Shown: positions 1-7,178 of the stretch, in pieces
How the letters are laid out: the number at the start of each line of letters is the position of its first letter
Position numbering within the stretch: the first letter of the stretch is position 1
Assembly (NCBI GenBank): GCA_017543165.1
Contig: JAFYGL010000387.1
Coordinates: 1-13,964 of the forward strand
From: Victivallales bacterium
GTDB lineage: Bacteria; Verrucomicrobiota; Lentisphaeria; Oligosphaerales; Oligosphaeraceae
Direction: 5' to 3'
Length of the DNA: 13,964 nt
Position numbers and translations under genes: made by a program
The notes under the pieces: model-generated
Told to the model about the DNA's origin: nothing
Seen by the model: the letters and a program-made list of their open reading frames with translations, nothing else
The model's database searches: none

Positions 1-76
1 CTGTATCTTTTCCCTGGCACGTATTGGCGTTTTTCCTTCCCCCCTTGGCTGGTGCCCGCGGCGAAAGCCGCGGGTA
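1..76. repeat. Tandem hairpin repeat, copy 1
   Basis: This is the first of two near-identical direct copies with a 90-base period. It begins CTGTATCTTT, carries a run of six C, and ends in a GC-rich inverted repeat. The stem CCCGCGGC (55-62) and GCCGCGGG (67-74) is perfect around a GAAA (GNRA-type) loop. It extends outward to 51-78, giving 12 pairs with one G-T wobble. The unit has no coding sense. It looks like a dispersed intergenic element of the REP or small non-autonomous type, but the window alone cannot show that it is dispersed. Confidence 0.85.
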
Positions 77-90
77 CCAATCCCTCCTCC

Positions 91-168
91 CTGTATCTTT
101 CCCCTGGCACGTATTGGCGTTTTTCCTTCCCCCCCCTTGGCTGGTGCCCGCGGCGAAAGCCGCGGGTA
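91..168. repeat. Tandem hairpin repeat, copy 2
   Basis: This second copy is separated from the first by a 14-base spacer (77-90). It differs by one T-to-C change in the early T/C tract and by a C run of eight instead of six, which looks like slippage. The core stem CCCGCGGC (147-154), GAAA loop and GCCGCGGG (159-166) is unchanged. The outer pairs that extend the copy 1 stem are lost after position 168 (TAGA instead of TACC). Keeping the stem while the flanks drift suggests that the hairpin is the constrained part. Confidence 0.85.
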
Positions 169-383
169 GATGCGCCTCGCCAGTGGCCCGCCAATATCAA
201 TCGGTAAGGCATTACCATGGAATTACTATTCTGCAAGAGATAAAAAACAGTTGCAAAACCTTATTTCAAAGCTTTGCCTTACTCCAACTTCAACTTGAGT
301 GAGTGCCGCTTCGGCGCTCGTTTAGGCAGTTGTTAATTACCTCATGTGAAATGAATTCTAATTTTGGGGCATTTTTTTGCTTT
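169..383. other. Intergenic region without a gene
   Basis: I see no credible coding sequence here. An open frame at 24-302 runs through both repeat copies and reads as low-complexity translation of them. A small perfect hairpin lies at 203-216 (GGTAA, loop GGCA, TTACC). The region turns AT-rich after 220. No tRNA cloverleaf was recognised. Confidence 0.6.
301..323 (+). terminator. Weak terminator-like hairpin
   Basis: GAGTGCCG (301-308) pairs with CGGCGCTC (312-319) around a three-base loop, giving eight pairs with one T-G wobble. Only GTTT follows, so the U tract is poor. It may end a transcript arriving from outside the left edge or a small RNA. It could also be an incidental structure. 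Confidence 0.35.
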
Positions 384-408
384 AGGGGCTTGACACGCCC
401 TTTTTTTT
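384..408 (+). terminator. Rho-independent terminator candidate
   Basis: GGGC (386-389) pairs with GCCC (397-400), extended by a G-T and an A-T pair (385-401 and 384-402) around a seven-base loop. A run of eight T follows at 401-408. The stem is short but the T run is strong. It would insulate the regulator operon from upstream transcription. The loop contains TTGACA, the proposed -35 box, so the same bases may serve two roles. Confidence 0.45.
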
Positions 409-416
409 GTTAAAAT
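390..416 (+). promoter_or_regulatory. Candidate sigma-70-type promoter
   Basis: A consensus TTGACA at 390-395 is followed by TAAAAT at 411-416. The 15-base spacer is shorter than the usual 16-18. The predicted start point falls near 422-424, inside the palindrome at 419-432 and about 38 bases before the regulator's ATG. Position and box quality favour a real promoter. The short spacer and the overlap with a terminator-like hairpin are reasons for doubt. Confidence 0.5.
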
Positions 417-418
417 TC

Positions 419-432
419 ATTCAACGTTGAAT
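419..432. promoter_or_regulatory. LacI-family operator candidate
   Basis: ATTCAACGTTGAAT is a perfect 14-base palindrome with an AACGTT centre, the core usual in LacI/PurR/CcpA-type operators with a central CpG. It lies just downstream of the -10 box and over the predicted start point, where a bound repressor would block initiation. The next gene encodes a LacI-type DNA-binding domain, so autorepression of the operon is the natural reading. I noticed no second copy of the AACGTT core elsewhere in the window while reading. Confidence 0.6.
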
Positions 433-460
433 TAAACCGTTTTTCTGGAGAAAAGAGAGA

Positions 461-1459
461 ATGGCAATGGGAAGAAATGGAGTGACATTGAAGGACATAG
501 CGCAACGCTGCGGAGTGACGCCCACAGTGGTTTCCGCCATATTGAACCACCGCAACGGGCGCATAAGCTGTTCGCCAGCCAAGCGCGAGGAGATAACAAG
601 GGTCGCCCGCGAGATGAACTACAGGGTGAATCTGCTGGCGCGTTCAATCAGGCAGCGCCATGTGCCCATTGTCGGCATGCTGATACATATTGAGATAAAG
701 GACGACTTTGCCCTGAATCTCCACATCAACTCCTATCTGACGGATATGACATACGTGTTCAACAGGCATAATCTTGAAGTGCTGTACATTCCATATTCGT
801 CCGAGGCGGAGCAGTTGTCCCGCTGCCATAAACTGGTGGAGAATGGTCTTGTTGGCGGGCTTATCATGGATATCATACCAGACAGCCATGGGGATATATG
901 CAGTTATTTGAAGGAGGCTGGCATTCCATATTATATCCTGGGCTGGCCAAGGCAGGACGGGCTTGTGTGCGCATATTCGACGATGCCTAAACTGGACGGC
1001 ATCATACAGCGGAAATGCGAGGGCAAAAAACTTGAACGCTGTGTTCAGGTCATAGGCCAGAAAGGCATTTTCCAATGCAGGGAATACCCATTTGCAGATG
1101 GCTACATGTGGCATACGGCGCCACATTCCCTGGAATATGAGCAGTCCTTGTCAAAGGACACATTTTATGCCTTTTTTGGAATGCGCCCCTACATTGACGC
1201 GGTGGCTCTTGGCTTCAATCCACGACATTATATGGTTCTGGAAGACAGCAGGCTGCTGACCTACATGCCTTGGGAAATAGAAGTGCTTGTTGTCTCAAGA
1301 ACCCGCGAAACATCGACAAAGTTCTGCCTGGCGGCGGAGGCTCTCTCAAAATGGGTGAACGAAAGCATTCCCCCAGAACACCAGACCATCCATGTGGATG
1401 ACAATGACATAGATTATGAATTCAAGACTGCCAATGGCAAAGGGGCTTGCGACAAATGA
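461..1459 (+). CDS. LacI-family transcriptional regulator
   Basis: This 332-residue protein is probably the local repressor of the carbohydrate operon. Residues 8-31 form the LacI helix-turn-helix (VTLKDIAQRCGVTP, then a recognition helix ending in SAILN). The third helix and hinge follow (EEITRVAREMNYR, LARSIR to about residue 64). Residues 68-170 resemble the first half of a LacI periplasmic-binding-like sensor (VGMLI, GLIMDI, AGIPYYILGWP). The C-terminal half matches the family poorly, and I do not recognise the usual D-x-x-x-G-x-x-A-x-x-HL signature, so the ligand cannot be guessed. ATG 461 is preferred over ATG 467 because GGAG at 447-450 sits 10 bases upstream. The gene overlaps the next by four bases (ATGA). 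A matching palindrome lies upstream at 419-432. Confidence 0.85.
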   Translation: MAMGRNGVTLKDIAQRCGVTPTVVSAILNHRNGRISCSPAKREEITRVAREMNYRVNLLARSIRQRHVPIVGMLIHIEIKDDFALNLHINSYLTDMTYVFNRHNLEVLYIPYSSEAEQLSRCHKLVENGLVGGLIMDIIPDSHGDICSYLKEAGIPYYILGWPRQDGLVCAYSTMPKLDGIIQRKCEGKKLERCVQVIGQKGIFQCREYPFADGYMWHTAPHSLEYEQSLSKDTFYAFFGMRPYIDAVALGFNPRHYMVLEDSRLLTYMPWEIEVLVVSRTRETSTKFCLAAEALSKWVNESIPPEHQTIHVDDNDIDYEFKTANGKGACDK

Positions 1460-2412
1460 TTGACTTGACTGGACATCCGTTCTTCCAGACCTGGAAAGAC
1501 CCGGGGACAGGCGCCTTGTCCTGGGTTCTTGTCAAACGCGCGGCGCCAATACAGTTTCCGTTCTACTTCACCAACCCCTGCATCACCCGCAACGGAAAAT
1601 ACATGTTTTTCTATGCGGCATTTCCGCCGACAAAGGGGCTTTTCCTGGGCAGGGTCGCATTGGATCCCCGCAATCCGGAAATCACATGGTATCCCCAGGC
1701 GATGTTCACAGAGGCGTCGCCGATGATTGCACCTGACGATTCAGGCGTGTATTTCATGTCCAAAGAGGAACTTTGCTTCATGGACATGGAAGGGCGGGTG
1801 CGCATTGTGGGCACCGTGCCAGCCGAATACATCGACAACCGCTATTTCTACCGCGGCTCAACCCATCTTTCAATGTCATGCGACGGCAAATGGTTCTTCC
1901 TTGATGGCGAGGTGGGCAACGTGTGCTTCGCTGCTTTGATGTCCACTGACACAGGTGAATTCAAACTGCTGCATGAATTCTCATTCTGCTGTGACCACGG
2001 CATGTTTTCCCCTGTGAACCCCACGCAGATTCTTCTTCCCAGGGACTGGAGGCGTGACCGAATCACTGGCAGATACGAATATATGGAGCAGAGACTTTGG
2101 GTCACTGACATTGACCAGACCTACTACCGAAACTTGCGCCCAGATGTCTGGGAAGGACACAATGGCACTGACACTGCGCACGAATGGTGGAGCAATGACG
2201 GGCTTGTATGCTATGTGGACTATATGCAGGGCGTATTCGAATGCAATCCCGACACGCTGGAGACAACGCATGTCTGGAAACGCCCTGTCTGCCATGCGCA
2301 TTGCAACCAGGACAGAAGCATTTTCTGCGCGGACCAGACGCCATACGCCTGGAATGACAGGCCGCTGGAAATACTGCTGTATGACAGCGCAATGACATTG
2401 AGAAGCGGATAG
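1456..2412 (+). CDS. PL22-like oligogalacturonate lyase, C-terminally truncated
   Basis: This 318-residue product resembles a seven-bladed beta-propeller of the oligogalacturonate lyase (PL22) type, cytoplasmic enzymes that split unsaturated digalacturonate. Visible support: no signal peptide, repeated beta-blade patterns (ITRNGKYMFFY, MIAPDDSGVYFM, LSMSCDGKWFFLDG), H242 in HEWWSNDG, and H280/H282 in CHAHCNQD, placed like the catalytic and first metal-binding histidines of the family. The expected last blade with the metal-binding HPH motif is missing because the frame closes at 2410. It continues one frame over (see 2400-2564); repaired, the protein would be about 370 residues, near the family length. 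ATG 1456 is chosen because it overlaps the previous stop (ATGA) and has AAAGGGG 10 bases upstream; a TTG at 1447 is less likely. A related non-lyase propeller is possible. Confidence 0.6.
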   Translation: MIDLTGHPFFQTWKDPGTGALSWVLVKRAAPIQFPFYFTNPCITRNGKYMFFYAAFPPTKGLFLGRVALDPRNPEITWYPQAMFTEASPMIAPDDSGVYFMSKEELCFMDMEGRVRIVGTVPAEYIDNRYFYRGSTHLSMSCDGKWFFLDGEVGNVCFAALMSTDTGEFKLLHEFSFCCDHGMFSPVNPTQILLPRDWRRDRITGRYEYMEQRLWVTDIDQTYYRNLRPDVWEGHNGTDTAHEWWSNDGLVCYVDYMQGVFECNPDTLETTHVWKRPVCHAHCNQDRSIFCADQTPYAWNDRPLEILLYDSAMTLRSG

Positions 2413-2564
2413 TCTCCGCCATGCCCAAGCCATGCCGTCCCAGGTCGCCATACCATCTTGACCCGCATCCGCATTTCTCGCCCGACGGCTCTGTCGTGGT
2501 TTACATGACTACCGTGCTAGGCGGGATTGACGTGGCCGTTTCACCAATAAGTCAATTTTTATAA
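2400..2564 (+). pseudogene. Frameshifted C-terminus of the propeller gene
   Basis: In the frame starting at 2400 the sequence reads EKRIVSAMPKP and continues to YHLDPHPHFSPDGSVVVY, ending at TAA 2562-2564. This is the closing blade expected for a PL22-like propeller, including the H-P-H pair that in the family binds the metal ion. It continues the upstream protein after a -1 shift within about 2385-2412; joining after TTG at 2398-2400 gives a natural run TLEKRIVSAMP. I see no X-XXY-YYZ slippery heptamer there, so a one-base deletion or a sequencing error is likelier than programmed frameshifting. An internal ATG at 2421 could start a 47-residue peptide, but no good ribosome site precedes it. 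Confidence 0.7.
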
Positions 2565-2610
2565 CAAATATAGTCAAGGCGAAAAACAAATTACATTGGA
2601 GAAAGAGAAA

Positions 2611-3333
2611 ATGAAGACAAGAATGAAGTTTACTCTCATTGAATTGCTGGTTGTAATCGCGATTATTGCCGTGCTTGCTGCAATGCTTTTGCCTGCCTTG
2701 AGCAAGGCAAGGGCCAAGGCCAGAAGCGTCAGTTGCCTTAGCAACTTGAAACAGATTGGACTGGCATATCTGGAGTATGTGCATGACAGCGATGACTGCC
2801 TGGTCCCATGGAAAAATGATGAAACCGCCACTGCGACTACGTGGGTTTCACTGATAAGGCCATATCTTGGACTTTCAAATGCAGCTTCCGCAAACGGCAC
2901 TACCGCGTCGCCGCTTTTCTGTCCTGATTCAGAGACATACCCCAATGAGACATGGGGACCTTATTGCAAGGACCAGGGGCATTTCGTCACCTATGGCCTG
3001 AATCTATTACTGGTGCCTGGTGACGGCAACATAAAAAAGACGCCGCATATCTCAAGAATCATGTTTCCGACGCAGACATCCCCGATTATGGATTCACGCA
3101 ACAAGAACAGGACATATCTCAGCGATACTGGCGAAGAATATCTGAATATAATGCGCCATCCACGCAGCAGGATCAATGCCCTGCTCGTCGATGGCCACGT
3201 TGAGGATTTTGATTTGAGCTACATGCGCGCCACGCGTGATAGTTATGGCACGGACCGCACTGGAACCATTTTCTTCCGTGGACATAAATCTCCAGGCGCG
3301 TCCTTCTGGACCAACGCCAATCTTGGCTACTAA
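2611..3333 (+). CDS. Prepilin-like protein, type IV pilin N-terminus
   Basis: This 240-residue protein has a type IV pilin-like methylation motif at residues 7-15 (FTLIELLVV, with E11 as the conserved Glu +5). A hydrophobic helix runs to about residue 31 (MLLPAL), then a basic helix (KARAKARS) and LSNLKQIG, typical of large prepilin/pseudopilin-like families of Planctomycetota, Verrucomicrobiota and Lentisphaerota. Position -1 is Lys, not the usual Gly. A C-terminal H183-x10-D194-G195-H-V resembles the H-X9-DG signature with one extra residue. It is presumably processed by a prepilin peptidase and anchored in the inner membrane or a pseudopilus. Its role in sugar loci is unknown. ATG 2611 is preferred over TTG 2596 because GGAG at 2598-2601 is nine bases upstream. 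Its stop overlaps the ribosome site of the next gene. Confidence 0.85.
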   Translation: MKTRMKFTLIELLVVIAIIAVLAAMLLPALSKARAKARSVSCLSNLKQIGLAYLEYVHDSDDCLVPWKNDETATATTWVSLIRPYLGLSNAASANGTTASPLFCPDSETYPNETWGPYCKDQGHFVTYGLNLLLVPGDGNIKKTPHISRIMFPTQTSPIMDSRNKNRTYLSDTGEEYLNIMRHPRSRINALLVDGHVEDFDLSYMRATRDSYGTDRTGTIFFRGHKSPGASFWTNANLGY

Positions 3334-3340
3334 GGAGGAA
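3332..3340 (+). promoter_or_regulatory. Strong ribosome site overlapping a stop
   Basis: AAGGAGGAA includes the last two bases of the prepilin gene's TAA stop and lies eight bases before ATG 3349. It is among the best Shine-Dalgarno sequences in the window. Its position would couple translation of the large secreted enzyme to that of the prepilin-like protein. Confidence 0.75.
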
Positions 3341-3348
3341 TATTAAAA

Positions 3349-6300
3349 ATGGCTAGACATGCTTTTGCCGTAGTGCTGGTGGCTTTGCTTGGCCTGCTTG
3401 CCGCTGACGACACACTTCTGTTCCATTTGAATTTCGACTCGTACTTCACTGTCGCCGATGTCGCTGGCGGCAAGGCTGAATCCGTGAATTTCGAGAGGGA
3501 CCTGCAATTGAGAATGTGCCCTGGAATAGACGGCAAAGGCAATGCCCTCAAGCTGAATGGCAGGGAATTCTGCGCATACAAGATGAAGGGCAACTTCGAC
3601 ACCCGCAGGGGGACGGTGAATCTGTGGTGCAGTCCCCAGAACTGGTCATTGGCTGAAAAGACGCAGAATGTGTTCTTCGAAGCCAAGCAGGCGGATTTCA
3701 GGCTGCTCCTGTACAAGTTCGTCAACACGCCCTATATATGCGTCTATTTCCAGACCCGCAACTTCGAGGTGGTGAATGCAAAAATCAACACTGCAGACTG
3801 GGGTAACGGCCAATGGCACATGCTTACTGCGACCTGGGACAATGAACGCCTGCGTGTCTATGTGGATGGCAAGATGCCGCCTTCGCACAGACCAGGGAAC
3901 ATGCAGCCAGCCATTCCAGAGAAGGTGTTCAATCCTGAAAAGACGCTTCCAGACGTATCGGAGCATGGTGTAATCGGACTGGGCAATCTGTTCCAAGGAT
4001 TCAGCGGTTGCAAGGAGACAGAGGAGACCTCCTTCAATGAACTTTCCATATACAAGCGTGTGCTTTCTCCCGTGGAGATTGAGAATCTCTATGAAAAGAT
4101 ACGTCCTCCACGCAGGGATGCCAGCAGACCAGTGGTTCTTACCGTTCCCAAATGCAAGTCGGTTCCAATTCTGGATGGCGATGTCACCGATGATGAATGG
4201 AGGGATTCCGCCCATATCCCGCTGAAGGTAGTGTACAAGGGAGCAAACCATACATTGCAGTCAAGTACAAAGGTCCGTCTCAAGACAGTGGGAGAAAGCC
4301 TTTACATCGGCTTCACGACGGACCAGCCCCTGACCAAAAGGCAATTCACCAGGCTTGACGAGAAGGTTTACAATGACGATTCCCTGGAGATATTCTTTCG
4401 GGATGACGAGAAGCATGAATATTGGTTCAATATAAACGCCAATGGCGCCATTCTGGATGCCAGGGATGACAAGGTGGAATGGAACAGCGGGGCCAAGGCG
4501 GCTGGCAGGCCGCTTGAAAAGGGCTGGAGCGCGGAAGTGGCAATCCCCCTTGCATCAATAGGCAGCCCTGTTCCAGGAAGGCAATATCGTGCGAATATGC
4601 ATGCGCTCAATTTCAGCAATGCGCCAAATTATTATTTGAGTTGGAGTGGTTCTCCCGAGACCCGCGCCAGTTCAGGAAGCAATTTGCTTATGTTCGCGGA
4701 AAACGAGGAATGCGTTTCTGTGGAAAAACTCGGGGACATCTATGGCGGCAATCTGGCGGCACGCATCAAGGCCGCGGTACCAGTTTCAGTGAAGGTCAAC
4801 GGCGAGAATGTGGCGTCTCTGGATGGACTTTATTTGAGAAGGCTTAATGCGGGAAAGCACCAGCTGGAAATATCCGCCGGCGAAAAATTCTACTATCCTT
4901 TGGAATTCATAGTGGACAAGCCTCTGGCTCTTTCAACAAAGGCATACCCTTCAAGGGAAAAACTTGTGGTGAGGGCTAACCTTAGCAGCGCAGGCGGCGA
5001 CTTTCTGGACGGACTTGGCTCCAGCACTGGTGAAGCATGGCTGGAGCGGAATGGAAAGGTCTTGGCAAAGGCTGGCTTCAAGCCTGGAATCGTCACTGAC
5101 GTGGAATTGCCTCTGAAGCCCACCTATCCTTCAGGAGAATACCAGATAAAGGCAAAGGTAAAAGGGAAGAAAATCCTGAATGCCAGCATGAACTTCAGGA
5201 TTCCCGACCAGGCCCCATACAAGGCAAAAGTCGCCCTTGACCACACTGTGCCCGAGCCTTGGGTTGAAATCCAGGAGCGGAACGCAGGTTCTTTTGAGAT
5301 TCTTGACCGCAGGTACGAATTCAATGAAAGCCCATTCCCAAAGTCAATGGTATCGAGAGGGAGGAATGTTTTGGCCTCGCAGCCTGTCCTGTACATTGAC
5401 GGGCGGCCTGCCAAATGGGGAAAATCCAATATTGTGCAGCGCAATGGCGATGTGTTTTTATTCTCTGGCGAGGGAAATTGTCGTGGAATCAGAATACCGT
5501 GGAAAGGCGAGCTTTGGTTTGATGGAATGTGGAAAATCGACTTCACATTGCAGCCAGGAGAGGCATGCAAAATCGGTAACATGCATATTGAATGGAGAAT
5601 GCCTGAAGAATCCGCGAAATGTTTCATCTCCAATTGGAAAAGCGGGTATGTGACAGTGCCGTGGGAAAACCACCAGATAAAAACTGACTTGACGGTAAAG
5701 GATTCCTGCTGGCTTACTGGAATTGAAACAGGCATGGCGTGGATGCCGCTTTCCTCAGCCAACTGGGTGGCAGGAAAGTCCAAGGCAACAGTCTTGCAGC
5801 AGGAAAGCGGAGCCGTATCCGTTACATTGAACATAATCGGCAAGGAAGTCCTTCTGGAAAAGCCAGCCACTTATTCCATGGCGTTCATTGCAACGCCCTC
5901 AAAACGCCCAGTGAAGAATTTCAGAACCATTGCCGAAGGCGGGTATTTGAACAATCCATACGAGAACATGCAGATCAGCAGCACTGGCTCTATGCTTGAC
6001 AGGGCGGACAGGATTGACGGTTATTCGCACAAGATGAAATTCCCAGGACGATATCGCAAGGAGTACATTGAGCCATATTTGAAGAGGGGCGTGCGTCTTT
6101 TCCCATACCACCAGCCCAAGAGCATTTCACAACTGGATGCCGAATGGGACTATTACCTTGAAGAATGGAAGAGCGTCCCTGGATATGTGCAGTCTGGTCT
6201 GCTTGTTGACAAGTGGCAGAAGATAGACTGCGTACATTGCTGCGGCGAGGGCATTGCAGACCTTTGCTGCTACAATCTTGCACAATTGTACAAGGACTTT

Positions 6301-7119
6301 CCCGAACTTGGCGGAATATACTACGACATCTGCAATGTGGGCCAATGCAACAACACGAATCATGGTCATGGTGGAACTGATGCATTCGGGCAGAAATACT
6401 ATGATTCAACTGTATTGTCATTGCGGGAATATCTTATGCGGGTTTACAAGATATCCCATGGAATGGGCAAGGCTGTGTTCAACCACGCCCATAACTACTT
6501 CACGCCCTTTGCCCACAATTTCACCGACTACTGGTACCCAGGTGAAAACGAGGTATGGCTCTATGGCGAGAATCCTGACTACTACTATTGCGAGGCACCA
6601 TTGCTGGAGTACCAGTACGCCTGGAGTCCAGTCATCCGCGGCGCTGCCATAATCCGCTGCAACCAGGTTTCCCGTGTGCTGTTCATGGAAAAACTCAAGC
6701 CAAGAAAAAAGGAACTAGAAGGGGAGAAAATGGCAGAGCGCTCATTTGCCAGCGCCTGGCTCCACGACTTCACGGTTGATTCCGATTGGATAAACAACAG
6801 GGCAGTCGCCAAGTTCTGGAAAATCAGGAACAAGCTGAATCTTGACGAGGCCACATTCCATGGCTACTGGTTTGATTCAAATGTCATATCCAAGTCAGCT
6901 GGCGTATATGTCTCCTGGTATGAACTCAAGAATGCGCCATACGGCAAGGTACTGATGGTCTGCAACATGTCGCGGAAAAATCAGCCTGTGTCATTGCAGA
7001 CTGAAATGCTGAAGGAAGGCGATGAAATAACCGAACTGTGGAGCGGAAAGAAATACAGTGCAAGGCAGGCAAATGAACTTGTTGTTCCTGAAAATGGCTT
7101 CCTGCTGCTGGCTTTTTAG
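3349..7119 (+). CDS. Secreted multidomain putative glycoside hydrolase
   Basis: This 1256-residue protein begins with a signal peptide (residues 1 to about 19, MARHAFAVVLVALLG). A LamG/concanavalin-like fold follows (about 23-251, with LLFHLNFD, WHMLTATWDN and LRVYVDG, closing at NLYEKI). Next is a CBM9-like or DOMON-like sugar-binding domain (about 262-450, VPILDGDVTDDEW to LLMFAENEE). Two Ig-like stretches span 450-625, then a beta-rich domain to about 870. A probable TIM barrel covers roughly 880-1150. It holds GGIYYDICN (D993), an unusual Cys/Asn/His-rich loop (about 995-1009), NHAHNYF (1045-1051) and GENE (1065-1068), which are candidate active-site segments. The C-terminal 85 residues look like a closing beta-sandwich. 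The order loosely recalls GH123-like/DUF6067 proteins, but I cannot confirm the family. It probably acts outside the cytoplasm as the locus's main depolymerase or exo-glycosidase. Confidence 0.7.
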   Translation: MARHAFAVVLVALLGLLAADDTLLFHLNFDSYFTVADVAGGKAESVNFERDLQLRMCPGIDGKGNALKLNGREFCAYKMKGNFDTRRGTVNLWCSPQNWSLAEKTQNVFFEAKQADFRLLLYKFVNTPYICVYFQTRNFEVVNAKINTADWGNGQWHMLTATWDNERLRVYVDGKMPPSHRPGNMQPAIPEKVFNPEKTLPDVSEHGVIGLGNLFQGFSGCKETEETSFNELSIYKRVLSPVEIENLYEKIRPPRRDASRPVVLTVPKCKSVPILDGDVTDDEWRDSAHIPLKVVYKGANHTLQSSTKVRLKTVGESLYIGFTTDQPLTKRQFTRLDEKVYNDDSLEIFFRDDEKHEYWFNINANGAILDARDDKVEWNSGAKAAGRPLEKGWSAEVAIPLASIGSPVPGRQYRANMHALNFSNAPNYYLSWSGSPETRASSGSNLLMFAENEECVSVEKLGDIYGGNLAARIKAAVPVSVKVNGENVASLDGLYLRRLNAGKHQLEISAGEKFYYPLEFIVDKPLALSTKAYPSREKLVVRANLSSAGGDFLDGLGSSTGEAWLERNGKVLAKAGFKPGIVTDVELPLKPTYPSGEYQIKAKVKGKKILNASMNFRIPDQAPYKAKVALDHTVPEPWVEIQERNAGSFEILDRRYEFNESPFPKSMVSRGRNVLASQPVLYIDGRPAKWGKSNIVQRNGDVFLFSGEGNCRGIRIPWKGELWFDGMWKIDFTLQPGEACKIGNMHIEWRMPEESAKCFISNWKSGYVTVPWENHQIKTDLTVKDSCWLTGIETGMAWMPLSSANWVAGKSKATVLQQESGAVSVTLNIIGKEVLLEKPATYSMAFIATPSKRPVKNFRTIAEGGYLNNPYENMQISSTGSMLDRADRIDGYSHKMKFPGRYRKEYIEPYLKRGVRLFPYHQPKSISQLDAEWDYYLEEWKSVPGYVQSGLLVDKWQKIDCVHCCGEGIADLCCYNLAQLYKDFPELGGIYYDICNVGQCNNTNHGHGGTDAFGQKYYDSTVLSLREYLMRVYKISHGMGKAVFNHAHNYFTPFAHNFTDYWYPGENEVWLYGENPDYYYCEAPLLEYQYAWSPVIRGAAIIRCNQVSRVLFMEKLKPRKKELEGEKMAERSFASAWLHDFTVDSDWINNRAVAKFWKIRNKLNLDEATFHGYWFDSNVISKSAGVYVSWYELKNAPYGKVLMVCNMSRKNQPVSLQTEMLKEGDEITELWSGKKYSARQANELVVPENGFLLLAF

Positions 7120-7178
7120 CATTGTCCCCTGCGTGTTTTGATTTGATTGCATCTGCATAAAAGGAGAAGGAGCAAAAG

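Noticed and set aside
1..168. CRISPR array
   Set aside because: There are only two copies, each about 77 bases with a 14-base spacer and variable C runs. This does not fit repeat and spacer lengths of CRISPR.
24..302. Open frame of 92 codons in the left intergenic region
   Set aside because: It reads through both hairpin repeat copies and repeats the same peptide motif because of them. There is no ribosome site and no family resemblance.
1447..1455. TTG start for the propeller gene
   Set aside because: ATG 1456 overlaps the previous stop as ATGA with a well-spaced AAAGGGG, which is the better start.
2596..2610. TTG start for the prepilin-like gene
   Set aside because: The added residues are the translated ribosome site itself (GGAG at 2598-2601). 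ATG 2611 gives the normal short pilin leader.
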